A stretch of DNA of 64,000 nt from Mitsuaria sp. 7 (GTDB taxonomy: Bacteria; Pseudomonadota; Gammaproteobacteria; Burkholderiales; Burkholderiaceae_C). The DNA lies in assembly GCF_001653795.1 (NCBI RefSeq), contig NZ_CP011514.1:5452727-5516726 (forward strand), written 5' to 3'. A program made the translations under genes and the position numbers. Numbering within the stretch: position 1 is the stretch's first letter; each line of letters starts with the position of its first letter. Below the pieces are notes generated by a model. That model was not told the DNA's origin and ran no database searches. It was given only the letters and a program-made list of their open reading frames with translations. This document shows positions 26,190 to 34,794 of the stretch, in pieces.

Positions 26190-27476
26190 TTACTCGTCGG
26201 AGTCAGTGTTGCCGGCGTTCTGCTTGCGAGCCGATCCTGCGACGAGATCGAACTTGAAGAGCCGGCACTCGATCGGTCCGTTCCACATCGGGATGCGGCG
26301 CGATTCCTTGAGTCGCATCTTGCTCGGCAGCTTCATTTCCGGGCACAGCAGCCACGCGGTCCATCCCGCCGGATGCTGCGTGTACGCGCGCTTCCAATGC
26401 GCGGAGAGACGCGGGAAGAAGTCGTCGCCCGCATCGCGCTCTTCGGACAGCGCGCCGCCGTCCATGCGCTGCGTGCCGGCCTTGCCGCGGACCTCGATCC
26501 GCTCGCCGTAAGGCGGGTTCAGCATGAGCGTGCCGGGCATGTCGTCGGGCAGCGCTGGCGCCGGACGCTCAAGCGCGTCACCGCCGTTGAACTGGATGTA
26601 CTGCGCCACGCCGGCGCGCTCGGCATTGCGCCGCGCGAAGTCGACCATCCGGAACGACACATCGCTCGCGAAGATCGGCACTGCCGATGGACGCTCAGCA
26701 GCGCGTGCCTCTTCCTTGATCGTGCGCCATACCGGCAGCAACGACTGGAACGGCTTCAGCTTCTCGAACGCGAATCGCCGCTGGATGCCCGGCGCGATGT
26801 TGCAGGCGATGGTCGCCGCTTCGACCAGGATCGTGCCCGAGCCGCAGCACGGATCGTGCAGCGCGCCGCCGGCTTCGCGCGTGCCCTTCCAGCCCGCCGC
26901 AGCGAGCATCGCCGCAGCCAGTGTCTCCTTCAGCGGCGCATCGCCCTTGTCCTCGCGCCAGCCGCGCTTGAACAGCGACTCGCCCGAACTGTCGACGTAG
27001 ACCGTCGCCAGGTCTTCGGTCAGATGCAGCTGCAGCGGCAGATCGGGCCAACGCGTGTCGACGCTGGGCCGCTCGCCGGTCGCGTCGCGCAGGATGTCGC
27101 AGACGGCGTCCTTCACCCGCAGCGTCGCGAAATTCAGGCTGTGCAGCGGCGAGCGCTGCGCGGTCGTATCGACGCGCAGCGTCTGCTGCGGCGTGATCCA
27201 GCGCGTCCAGTCGACGGTGCGCGCGATCGCGTAGATGTCGTCCTCGTGGCGGTACTGCTCGCGCGCGACCTCGATCAGCACGCGCTGCGTGAGCCGGCTG
27301 TGCAGGTTCAGCCGCATCACCGCCGCGAGCGTGCCGTACAGGCCCACGCCGCCGCGGAAGGCCTTCGGGCCTTGCAGGCACTCGTCCGGGCCGAGGATGT
27401 CGCGCACCTCCGCCTCCAGCCAGTCTTCGACGCCGGCGGCGCAGGGCAGGAACAGGTGATAGGCGGAGTCGGACAT
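26190..27476 (-). CDS. THUMP-domain class I methyltransferase (RlmL/RlmKL N-terminal type)
   Basis: A 428-residue RNA methyltransferase. It has an N-terminal THUMP region (residues ~50-170; e.g. VDWTRWITPQQTLRVDTTAQRS), then a Rossmann domain with the SAM motif DPCCGSGTILVEAA and catalytic NPPYGERI. The family includes RlmL, which makes m2G2445 of 23S rRNA; a separate RlmK domain is absent. The end is Glu/Asp-rich (NTDSDE). The stop is 69 bp from the antitoxin start. Specificity toward 23S is inferred from homology of the family only. Confidence 0.88.
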   Translation of the reverse strand: MSDSAYHLFLPCAAGVEDWLEAEVRDILGPDECLQGPKAFRGGVGLYGTLAAVMRLNLHSRLTQRVLIEVAREQYRHEDDIYAIARTVDWTRWITPQQTLRVDTTAQRSPLHSLNFATLRVKDAVCDILRDATGERPSVDTRWPDLPLQLHLTEDLATVYVDSSGESLFKRGWREDKGDAPLKETLAAAMLAAAGWKGTREAGGALHDPCCGSGTILVEAATIACNIAPGIQRRFAFEKLKPFQSLLPVWRTIKEEARAAERPSAVPIFASDVSFRMVDFARRNAERAGVAQYIQFNGGDALERPAPALPDDMPGTLMLNPPYGERIEVRGKAGTQRMDGGALSEERDAGDDFFPRLSAHWKRAYTQHPAGWTAWLLCPEMKLPSKMRLKESRRIPMWNGPIECRLFKFDLVAGSARKQNAGNTDSDE

Positions 27477-27564
27477 CGTGCGTGCAGCGTGAAGCGGACG
27501 CCGCGGCGCCCGGGAGGATCAAGCAGCAGATTGTCCCACCGTCGGCCTGGCTGATCGAAGCGCT

Positions 27565-27607
27565 GCTGGCCCTCACCCCCACCCTCTCCCGCAAGCGGGA
27601 GAGGGAG
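27565..27607 (-). repeat. REP-like palindromic element, copy C
   Basis: Same element as the copies at 8415 and 8496, tail to the left of the palindrome. It lies between the THUMP methyltransferase start and the rpoN stop. Confidence 0.85.
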
Positions 27608-27649
27608 TGAGAATGCACCGAGCCATTCGAAGCAGAAGCACTGGGGTGG

Positions 27650-27692
27650 CTCCCTCTCCCGCTTGCGGGAGAGGGCAGGGGTGAGGGCCAGC
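27650..27692 (+). repeat. REP-like palindromic element, copy D
   Basis: Opposite orientation to copy C, the palindromes facing each other with tails outward. The C-D doublet spans 128 bp. Confidence 0.85.
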
Positions 27693-27710
27693 GGCGGTGG
27701 AAGTACGGCG

Positions 27711-29234
27711 TCAGCGCGACTTGCGCAGATTCGCCGGCGCGAGCTTGAGCGCCTCGCGGTACTTCGCGACGGTGCGTCGGGCGACGGTGATGCCCTGCTC
27801 GCCGAGCATCGTCGAGAGCTGGCTGTCCGACAGCGGGCTCGTCGTGTTCTCCGCCGCGATGAACTGCTTGATCAGCGCGCGGACCGCCGTGCTCGACGCA
27901 TTCCCGCCGGCCTCGGTCGACAGGCTGGACCCGAAGAAGTACTTCAGCTCGAACGTCCCCCACGGCGTCGCCATGTACTTGGCGGTCGTGACGCGCGAGA
28001 TCGTCGATTCATGCAAGCCCAGCTCGTCGGCGATCTCGCGCAGCACGAGCGGCTTCATCGCCAGTTCGCCATGCGTGAAGAAGCCGCGCTGGCGCTCCAC
28101 GATCGCCTCGCTCACACGCTGGATCGTGTCGAAGCGCTGCTGGATGTTCTTGATGAACCAGCGCGCCTCCTGCAGCTGCCCGCCCAGCGGCGAGTTGCTG
28201 ACGCCGCCGCGCGTCGCGCGCAACGCCTGCGCATACAGATCGTTGATGCGCAGCTTGGGCAGCACATCCGGATTGATGGAGACGCGGAAGTTGCGGCCCG
28301 CCTTCTGCACGATCACATCGGGGATGACGGGCCGGTTCTCGCTGCGCGCATAACGTCGGCCGGGCTTGGGCTCCAACCCGGCGATCAGCGATTGCGCGTC
28401 GCGCAGCAGCTCTTCATCGGCGCCGGTCAGCGACATCAGCCGACGCCAGTCGCGCTTGGCGAGCAGGTCCAGATGCCGACGGCAGATCACGATCGCGAGC
28501 GCCTGCTCGGGCGAGCGCGGCAGCGTGCGCAGCTGCAGCTCCAGACACTCGCCGAGATCGCGCGCGCCGACCCCGGCCGGCTCCATCGACTGCAGCCACT
28601 TGAGCGCGACCTTGAAGCGGTCGAGCAGATCCTCGCGCTGCTCCAGATCGGCGTCCTCGCCGAGGATCGCGGCGATGATCTCCTCGAGCGGATCCTCGAG
28701 ATACCCGTCCTCGTTGAGCGATTCGATCAGCGCCAGCAGCGCCGCGCGGTCGACCGCGCTCAGGTTCATCCCCGGGATCTGCCCACGCAGCACGTCCTGC
28801 AGCGACTCATCGGGCGATTCGGTATCCGGCCGCTCGTCGTCGTCCCCGGAGGAGGACGACGCGCTCCCCGGCGTCTCGCGGATGCCGTCGAAGTCATCGC
28901 GCTCGGTGCCGTTCTCCCAGTCGTCGCGCTCGGTGGTGCCGAACTCCTCGGCCCGCATCTCTTCACCCGCGGGCGTGTCCCCGGCGGGCGCGTCCGACTC
29001 GGTCTGCGCGACGCGCTCCTCGCGTTCCTCACGCTCGGTCATGCGCTCCTGCGTCGCGGTCGGCAGCGGCGCGTCGAATTCCTCGTCGGTCTCCAGCAGC
29101 GGGTTGCTCGCGAGCATCTGCTCCACCTCCTGGTGGAGCTCCAGCGTCGACAACTGCAACAGACGGATGGACTGCTGCAGCTGAGGCGTCAGCGCAAGAT
29201 GCTGGGACAGGCGTACCTGTAGCGTCGGCCTCAT
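27711..29234 (-). CDS. rpoN: RNA polymerase sigma-54 factor
   Basis: A 507-residue sigma-54. The N-terminal Gln-rich activator-contact region begins MRPTLQVRLSQHLALTPQLQQSIRLLQLS in full-length form (given here in pieces: LQVRLSQHLALTPQLQQ). A long acidic, Ser/Glu-rich region II follows, then the core-binding domain and the C-terminal RpoN box ARRTVAKYR at residues 485-493, which reads -24 promoter elements. It is encoded 15 bp downstream of lptB on the same strand, the usual order in proteobacteria. Sigma-54 directs nitrogen, motility and other genes with enhancer-binding proteins. Confidence 0.97.
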   Translation of the reverse strand: MRPTLQVRLSQHLALTPQLQQSIRLLQLSTLELHQEVEQMLASNPLLETDEEFDAPLPTATQERMTEREEREERVAQTESDAPAGDTPAGEEMRAEEFGTTERDDWENGTERDDFDGIRETPGSASSSSGDDDERPDTESPDESLQDVLRGQIPGMNLSAVDRAALLALIESLNEDGYLEDPLEEIIAAILGEDADLEQREDLLDRFKVALKWLQSMEPAGVGARDLGECLELQLRTLPRSPEQALAIVICRRHLDLLAKRDWRRLMSLTGADEELLRDAQSLIAGLEPKPGRRYARSENRPVIPDVIVQKAGRNFRVSINPDVLPKLRINDLYAQALRATRGGVSNSPLGGQLQEARWFIKNIQQRFDTIQRVSEAIVERQRGFFTHGELAMKPLVLREIADELGLHESTISRVTTAKYMATPWGTFELKYFFGSSLSTEAGGNASSTAVRALIKQFIAAENTTSPLSDSQLSTMLGEQGITVARRTVAKYREALKLAPANLRKSR

Positions 29235-29249
29235 GTCGACTCCCGGCCC

Positions 29250-30017
29250 TTACATCTTGAAGTGTTCGCCGAGGTAGACCCTGCGCACGTCCTGATGCTC
29301 GACGATGTGCTGGGGCGTGCCTTCGGCGAGCACCGCCCCTTCGCTGATGATGTAGGCGCGGTCGCAGATGCCCAGCGTCTCGCGCACGTTGTGGTCGGTG
29401 ATCAGCACGCCGATGCCGCGCTGCTTCAGGAAACGGATGATCCGCTGGATCTCCAGCACCGCGATCGGGTCGACGCCGGCGAAGGGCTCGTCCAGCAGGA
29501 TGAAGCGCGGCTGCGTGGCCAGCGCGCGGGCGATCTCGACGCGACGGCGCTCACCGCCGGACAGCGCCGGCGCGGGCGTGTCGCGCAGCTTCTCGATCGA
29601 CAGCTCGTTGAGCAGCTTGTCCAACTCCGCGTCGATGCGCGCCGAGGGCCAGGCCTTGCCCTTGTCGTCGAGCTGCAGCTCCAGCACGGCGCGGATGTTC
29701 TCCTCGACGTTGAGCTTGCGGAAAATCGAGGCCTCCTGCGGCAGGTAGCTCAGCCCCATGCGCGCGCGCTGGTGGATGGGCATGGTCTGCACGGGCTGGC
29801 CGTCGATCTGGATCTCGCCGGCATCGGCGCGGACCAGGCCCACGATCATGTAGAAGCTCGTCGTCTTGCCGGCACCGTTCGGGCCGAGCAGACCGATCAC
29901 TTCCCCGCTGTGCAGGTCGAGGTGGACATCCTTCACCACCTTCCTGACGCCGTAAGACTTCTGCAGCCCCCAGGCCTGGAGGCGGCTCCGGGAGGGATTC
30001 GTGCGGGCTTCCGTCAT
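29250..30017 (-). CDS. lptB: LPS export ABC transporter ATPase LptB
   Basis: A 255-residue ATPase that powers LPS extraction from the inner membrane with LptFG and hands LPS to LptC-LptA. Walker [10 protein letters not shown], signature LSGGERRR, Walker [14 protein letters not shown] and the H-loop (LITDHNV) are intact. The N-terminus ([17 protein letters not shown]) is slightly extended. Its start overlaps lptA by 4 bp. Confidence 0.97.
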   Translation of the reverse strand: MTEARTNPSRSRLQAWGLQKSYGVRKVVKDVHLDLHSGEVIGLLGPNGAGKTTSFYMIVGLVRADAGEIQIDGQPVQTMPIHQRARMGLSYLPQEASIFRKLNVEENIRAVLELQLDDKGKAWPSARIDAELDKLLNELSIEKLRDTPAPALSGGERRRVEIARALATQPRFILLDEPFAGVDPIAVLEIQRIIRFLKQRGIGVLITDHNVRETLGICDRAYIISEGAVLAEGTPQHIVEHQDVRRVYLGEHFKM

Positions 30018-30637
30018 TGCTGGGGGGACTGGCGAGGAGCGAGGTTGATGCTGGGGCGCAAGGGCAGCGGCGCGCTGCTGGCCGGCGGCGGTTCGCTGGC
30101 ACTGTTGCGCGGCATCAGCACGACGCGGCCGCGGCCGCTCGGATGCGGGGAACCGGCGCCGGTCTCGACGATCAGCCGCTCGGTGCGGTTGTCGTAGTTC
30201 AGCGTGGCGCCGGACAGCGCCTGCTTCAACTGGTCGCCCTGCATCACCCGCGCCTCGGCGTTGCCGACCAGGCGGATGGTCTCGGTGCGGGTGTCGTACT
30301 CGATCTGGTCGGCGCGGCCTTCGATGCGCTCGCCGGGGGTGTCACGATCCTGGCGGAAGTGCACCTGCTTGGCGGACGTCCCGTTGGCGTAGGCCTGGTA
30401 GTAGCCGTCGCTGGTCTCCTGCACGTCCATGCGGTCGGCGCGCAGCTCCATCGAGCCCTTGGTCATGATCACGTTGCCGTTGAACTCGGACCGCTGCTTG
30501 ACCTTGTCGATCGCGCCTTCACGGTCGAAGACCAGATTCAGCGGCCTGCCACGGTCGTCCTTGGCGGCCTGCGACAAAGGCGCGGCCAGGGCCAGCGCGA
30601 GCGCGGTCGACAACAGCAGAGGGTGGCGAAGCGACAT
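30014..30637 (-). CDS. lptA: LPS transport periplasmic protein LptA
   Basis: A 207-residue periplasmic bridge protein. It has a signal peptide ([24 protein letters not shown]), then an OstA-type beta-jellyroll ([38 protein letters not shown]). The C-terminus is Pro-rich and probably disordered. The ATG at 30637 was chosen over an in-frame extension to 30658. lptA and lptB overlap by 4 bp. The usual upstream genes (kdsD, kdsC, lptC) are not present: the next gene is an ABC transporter ATPase. Confidence 0.93.
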   Translation of the reverse strand: MSLRHPLLLSTALALALAAPLSQAAKDDRGRPLNLVFDREGAIDKVKQRSEFNGNVIMTKGSMELRADRMDVQETSDGYYQAYANGTSAKQVHFRQDRDTPGERIEGRADQIEYDTRTETIRLVGNAEARVMQGDQLKQALSGATLNYDNRTERLIVETGAGSPHPSGRGRVVLMPRNSASEPPPASSAPLPLRPSINLAPRQSPQQ

Positions 30638-30784
30638 GGGGGGATCCTGACGGCACAAAACTTGCTGGCCATTCTAGCCATCGCTGGGAGAACGAGCAGG
30701 CGCTCTTCCCGCGTGAGCGAGGGGCCTAGTCTTCGCGCTTGTGGAAAGTTCGGTTTTGGTGCATCGGGCCCCCGCCCGGTCGCC

Positions 30785-32479
30785 TCAGGCAACGCTCGCT
30801 GTGGGCTCCTTACCCTGGTACCCACGGGGAACGGCGCCCAGCAGCCGCTTCGTGTACTCCTGCTTCGGAGCCGCGAGCAGCGCTCGCGCATCCGCCTGCT
30901 CGACGACGTCGCCGTGCTGCATGACCAGTACTTCGTCGGAGATGAACTTCACCACCGCCAGGTCATGGCTGATGAAGATGTAGCTCAGGCCGAATTCGTC
31001 CTGCAGGTCTTTCAACAGGTTCAGCACCTGGGCCTGCACCGAGACGTCCAGCGCCGACACCGCTTCGTCGAGCACCAGGACTTCCGGCTGCAGCGTCAGG
31101 CAGCGCGCGATCGCGATGCGCTGGCGCTGGCCGCCGGAGAACTCGTGCGGGTACTTGTGCAGCGCCGACTCGTCGAGGCCGACCTTCTTCAGCAGCGCGC
31201 TGGCCGTGGCCACGCGCTCGTCGTGACTGTTGCCGATGCCGTGGATCTCCATCGGCTCCAGCAGGGTCTGCGAGATCGTGAAGCGCGGGTTCAGCGAGGC
31301 ATACGGATTCTGGAAGACGACCTGGATCCGGCGGCGCATCTTCTGCCAGTCCGGTCCGTTCATCTTCAGCAGGTCCTGGCCCTCGAAGAGCACCTGCCCG
31401 CCGGTGGGCTCGTGCAGCCGCAGCAGCGTGAGGCCCATCGTCGTCTTGCCGGAGCCGGACTCGCCCACCACGCCCAGCGTGTGGCCCTTGCGCAGCTGGA
31501 AGTCGACGCCCTTGACGGCCTTGAACTCGGTCTTGCTGAAGAGGCCGGACTTGAAGAAGAAGCTCTTCTTCAGTCCCTTGACCTCGAGGATCACCGGCGC
31601 GTCCGGATCCTTCGCCTTGCCGGTGCCTTCGGACACGGAGCGGCCGGCGATGTGGTCGTCGATGACCATCAGTCGTGCGGGGTTCTCGGTCAGCGACGGC
31701 CGGCAGGCCAGCAGCGCCTTCGTGTAGGAGTCCTTCGGGTGGTGGAAGATGTCCGCCACCGGCGCCTTCTCGCGGATCTCGCCATGACGCATGACGACGA
31801 CCTGGTCGGCGATCTCGCCCACCACGCCGAGGTCGTGCGAGATGAACAGCATGCTCATCTTGTGCGACTCCTTGAGGCGCGCGAGCAGCTCCATCACCTG
31901 GCGCTGGATGGTCACGTCGAGCGCCGTCGTCGGCTCGTCGGCGATCAGCAGCTTGGGGCTGCAGGCCAGCGCCACCGCGATCATCACGCGCTGCTGCTGG
32001 CCGCCGGACATCTCGTGCGGATAGCTCTTCAGGCGGCGCTTCGGGTCGGGGATGCCGACCTCGTTGAGCAGCTCCTCGGCGCGCACCAGCGCCTGGCGCC
32101 GGCTCATGCCCAGGTGCTTGATCAGCGGCTCCATGATCTGGTCCGCGACCGGGAACACCGGGTTCAGCGAGCTCATCGGATCCTGGAACACGCAGGCGAT
32201 CTCGCGCCCGCGCACCGACTGCAGTTCGCGCAGCGAGGTCTTCAGCAGGTCGCGGCCCTGGAACAGGATCGCGCCGGTGCGCTCGGCGTTGTCGGGCAGC
32301 AGGTTGAGGATGGACATGGCCGTCACGCTCTTGCCCGAACCGGACTCGCCCACCAGCGCCACGGTGCCGTTCTCCGGGATGTCGAAGCTGACGCCCTTGA
32401 CGGCCAGCTGGCGCTGCATGACGCCGTCGACCTTGCCCATGCGGAAGGCGACCTTGAGGTCTTGAATGCTCAACAGCAT
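30785..32479 (-). CDS. yejF: Microcin C/oligopeptide-type ABC transporter ATP-binding protein (YejF-like)
   Basis: A 564-residue fusion of two ATPase domains. The first has GESGSGKS and MSGGQQQR; the second has GESGSGKT and FSGGQRQR, each with Walker B (LLIADEPTTALD, LVLDEAVSALD). The domain pair and the gene order (yejB-yejE-yejF reading in the transcribed direction) match YejABEF, which imports peptides such as microcin C; E. coli YejF is a similar fusion. Its start is 4 bp from the yejE stop. Energises uptake from the inner membrane. Confidence 0.92.
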   Translation of the reverse strand: MLLSIQDLKVAFRMGKVDGVMQRQLAVKGVSFDIPENGTVALVGESGSGKSVTAMSILNLLPDNAERTGAILFQGRDLLKTSLRELQSVRGREIACVFQDPMSSLNPVFPVADQIMEPLIKHLGMSRRQALVRAEELLNEVGIPDPKRRLKSYPHEMSGGQQQRVMIAVALACSPKLLIADEPTTALDVTIQRQVMELLARLKESHKMSMLFISHDLGVVGEIADQVVVMRHGEIREKAPVADIFHHPKDSYTKALLACRPSLTENPARLMVIDDHIAGRSVSEGTGKAKDPDAPVILEVKGLKKSFFFKSGLFSKTEFKAVKGVDFQLRKGHTLGVVGESGSGKTTMGLTLLRLHEPTGGQVLFEGQDLLKMNGPDWQKMRRRIQVVFQNPYASLNPRFTISQTLLEPMEIHGIGNSHDERVATASALLKKVGLDESALHKYPHEFSGGQRQRIAIARCLTLQPEVLVLDEAVSALDVSVQAQVLNLLKDLQDEFGLSYIFISHDLAVVKFISDEVLVMQHGDVVEQADARALLAAPKQEYTKRLLGAVPRGYQGKEPTASVA

Positions 32480-32483
32480 GGCG

Positions 32484-33536
32484 TTACTCCAGACCGCGCA
32501 GTTTGGGATCGAGCGCGTCGCGCAGCGCATCCGTAAAGAGGGCGAAGGCCGTGACGAACACCGCCATGAAGCCGGTCACCGCGGCCAGCTGCCACCAGTA
32601 GCCCAGGATCAGCTCGCTCTGCGCCTCGGCCAGCATCGTGCCCCAGGAGACCTGGTCCACGCTGACGCCCAGGCCCAGGTAGGACAGGATGACCTCGCTC
32701 TTGATGAAGCCCACCACGTGCAGCGAGAGCTGCACCAGCGCGACGTGCGAGACGTTGGGCAGGATGTGCTTGAACATGCGCGAGCTCTTGCTCGCGCCGA
32801 TGGCCTCGGCGCTGCGGACGTATTCGCGCACGGAGTGCTTCATGAACTCGGCGCGCACGAGCCGGTAGATGCCGGTCCAGCCTGCGAGGCCCAGGATCAT
32901 CACCACCGGCAGCACGCCGCGGCCGAAGACCACCGCGAAGGCGAAGATCAGCAGGATGTTGGGCATCGCCGTGAAGACGTTGTAGACCCACTCCAGGACG
33001 TCGCCGACCTTGCCGCCGTAGAAGCCCGACAGCGCGCCCAGCACGGTGCCGATGAGCGTGGCCACCAGCGCGGCCAGCACGCCGACCATGATGGAGATCT
33101 CCGCGCCCTTGATGGCCTTGGCCAGCACGTCGCGGCCCAGTCGGTCGCCGCCGAAGGGCAGCGTCTCGGCGCGCGGCGCCTCGTCGGTCTTGTACTGCTT
33201 GGCCTTCTCGGTCCACTCGGCGTACTTGGGCGCGAGCGGGTCGATGTCGCTCAGGTCGACGTTCGGCCCCTTCGGTTGCGCGATGGCGCCGGCGCTCTCG
33301 GCCGGCGCGGGACCGACGAAGGTCGGCGGCGCGTTGGGCACGCCGGTCTCCTTCTGCCAGTCGCGGGCCACCAGGCCCAGGCCGGCGGCCAGCACCAGCA
33401 GCAGCGACAAGGCGACGACGACCATCGCGAACATGCCGAGCTTGTCGGACTTCAGGCGGCGCCACGAGGCGTACCAGACGCCGCGCGAGCGCTGGGGCTT
33501 CACGGCCGCGGTGGGGGTGGGCAGCACTGCGCTCAT
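32484..33536 (-). CDS. yejE: ABC transporter permease (YejE-like)
   Basis: A 350-residue permease of the DppC/OppC type. The first membrane helix is near residues 30-55 (LGMFAMVVVALSLLLVLAAGLG), a periplasmic insert (about 60-150) includes the acidic NVDLSDIDPLAPKYAEW, and the remaining five helices carry the BPD-type EAA loop region (RSAEAIGASKSSRMFKHILPN). The start is 33536 (MSAVLPTP), within a longer frame. It overlaps yejB by 4 bp, so the two are co-translated. Confidence 0.93.
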   Translation of the reverse strand: MSAVLPTPTAAVKPQRSRGVWYASWRRLKSDKLGMFAMVVVALSLLLVLAAGLGLVARDWQKETGVPNAPPTFVGPAPAESAGAIAQPKGPNVDLSDIDPLAPKYAEWTEKAKQYKTDEAPRAETLPFGGDRLGRDVLAKAIKGAEISIMVGVLAALVATLIGTVLGALSGFYGGKVGDVLEWVYNVFTAMPNILLIFAFAVVFGRGVLPVVMILGLAGWTGIYRLVRAEFMKHSVREYVRSAEAIGASKSSRMFKHILPNVSHVALVQLSLHVVGFIKSEVILSYLGLGVSVDQVSWGTMLAEAQSELILGYWWQLAAVTGFMAVFVTAFALFTDALRDALDPKLRGLE

Positions 33537-34471
33537 TTGAGGACCACCCGCGGATCGACGAGCTTGTAGAGAAGGTCGGTGACCAGGTTGACCACCATGG
33601 TCAGCGCCGCGATGTAGATCGCGAAGGCCTGGATGACCGGATAGTCGTTGCGGTTCACCGCGAGCAGGATCTCGCGGCCCAGGCCCGGGATGGAGAAGAA
33701 GACCTCCAGCAGGAAGGAGCCGACGAACACGCCGGGCAGCGCCACGGAGATGTTGGTCATGATGGGGATCATCGCGTTGCGCAGCACGTGCTTGAGCAGG
33801 ATGGTCTTCTCGGTCATGCCCTTGGCGCGCGCGGTGCGCACGTACTCGTGGCCGATCTCGTCGAGGAAGAAGGTGCGGTACAGCCGCGTGTACGGCGACA
33901 GCGCGACCGCCACCGCGACCAGCACCGGCAGCGGCGCGTAGGTCGTGAGGTTGGTCCACAACGAGTCGCTCCAGCCCTGCACCGGGAACCAGCCCAGCCG
34001 GAAGGCGAAGAAGTACTGCGCGACGATCACGTAGACCAGCAGCGAGATGGACACCGCGACCGTCGTGAGGATCATCACCGCGCGGTCCGTCAGGCTGCCG
34101 CGCATGTAGGCCACGGCCAGCGCGAACGGGATCGCGAGGATGACTTCCAGCACGAGGATGGGCAGCATCACCGTCAGCGTGGCGGGCATGCGCGTGGCGA
34201 AGAGGTTGGCCACGGACTCGTTGGTCGCCCAGCTCTTGCCCCAGTCGAAGGTGACGATCTGCTGCAGGAAGATCAGCAGCTGTTCCCACACCGGCTTGTT
34301 CAGCCCGAGCTGGTCGCGGATGGCCTCGATCTGGTCCTGGCTGGCGTTCAGGCCGCCCAGCACTTCGGCGGGATCACCGCCGAACCATTTGAAGAGGAAG
34401 AACACCAGCAGCACGACACCCAGCAAGGTGGGGATCATTTGCCACAGGCGCCTGATGAGATAGGCCGCCAT
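33533..34471 (-). CDS. yejB: ABC transporter permease (YejB-like)
   Basis: A 312-residue permease of the DppB/OppB type. The N-terminal helix is AAYLIRRLWQMIPTLLGVV. The remaining helices are interrupted by a periplasmic loop, and the cytoplasmic EAA-type segment EYVRTARAKGMTEKTILLKHVLRNA is clear. It is shorter than E. coli YejB (about 364) by one loop. It is first in the yejB-yejE-yejF operon; the start at 34471 was chosen because it begins the canonical hydrophobic helix. Confidence 0.92.
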   Translation of the reverse strand: MAAYLIRRLWQMIPTLLGVVLLVFFLFKWFGGDPAEVLGGLNASQDQIEAIRDQLGLNKPVWEQLLIFLQQIVTFDWGKSWATNESVANLFATRMPATLTVMLPILVLEVILAIPFALAVAYMRGSLTDRAVMILTTVAVSISLLVYVIVAQYFFAFRLGWFPVQGWSDSLWTNLTTYAPLPVLVAVAVALSPYTRLYRTFFLDEIGHEYVRTARAKGMTEKTILLKHVLRNAMIPIMTNISVALPGVFVGSFLLEVFFSIPGLGREILLAVNRNDYPVIQAFAIYIAALTMVVNLVTDLLYKLVDPRVVLK

Positions 34472-34525
34472 ACGCGCGGAACTCCAAGCAAGCGCCGCCT
34501 GGCCCGTCATCGAACCCGGCGACCG

Positions 34526-34560
34526 AAAAGACAAACCCCGGACGCTTGTGACGGCCGGGG
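34526..34560 (-). terminator. Terminator-like hairpin in the yejB leader
   Basis: On the minus strand, CCCCGG (34560-34555) pairs with CCGGGG (34541-34536) and is followed by TTTGTCTTTT, the usual shape of an intrinsic terminator. It lies about 55 bp upstream of the yejB start. No minus-strand gene precedes it, so it may be an attenuator in the 5' UTR. The rest of the 323-bp gap (34472-34794) shows no other clear element. Confidence 0.6.
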
Positions 34561-34794
34561 CCTGCGGATCGAAAAATCACGCGCGAGTCTACGTGAGCCC
34601 TTGCAGGCGACGCACCGGCATTTGCCCTGAATCCATCGAAGAAAACTGATGACGGCCCCTCGTGGAAGCAGCGGTGTCCATCCGCAATGCGCCCCTGCCT
34701 GGACATGCCTTCAGGCTCTCGGGGTTGTTGGCATGGCGGGCGCGGACATCGCCCACTAGACTGACGCGCTTTCGGATTCGAGGACGGCATCTTG

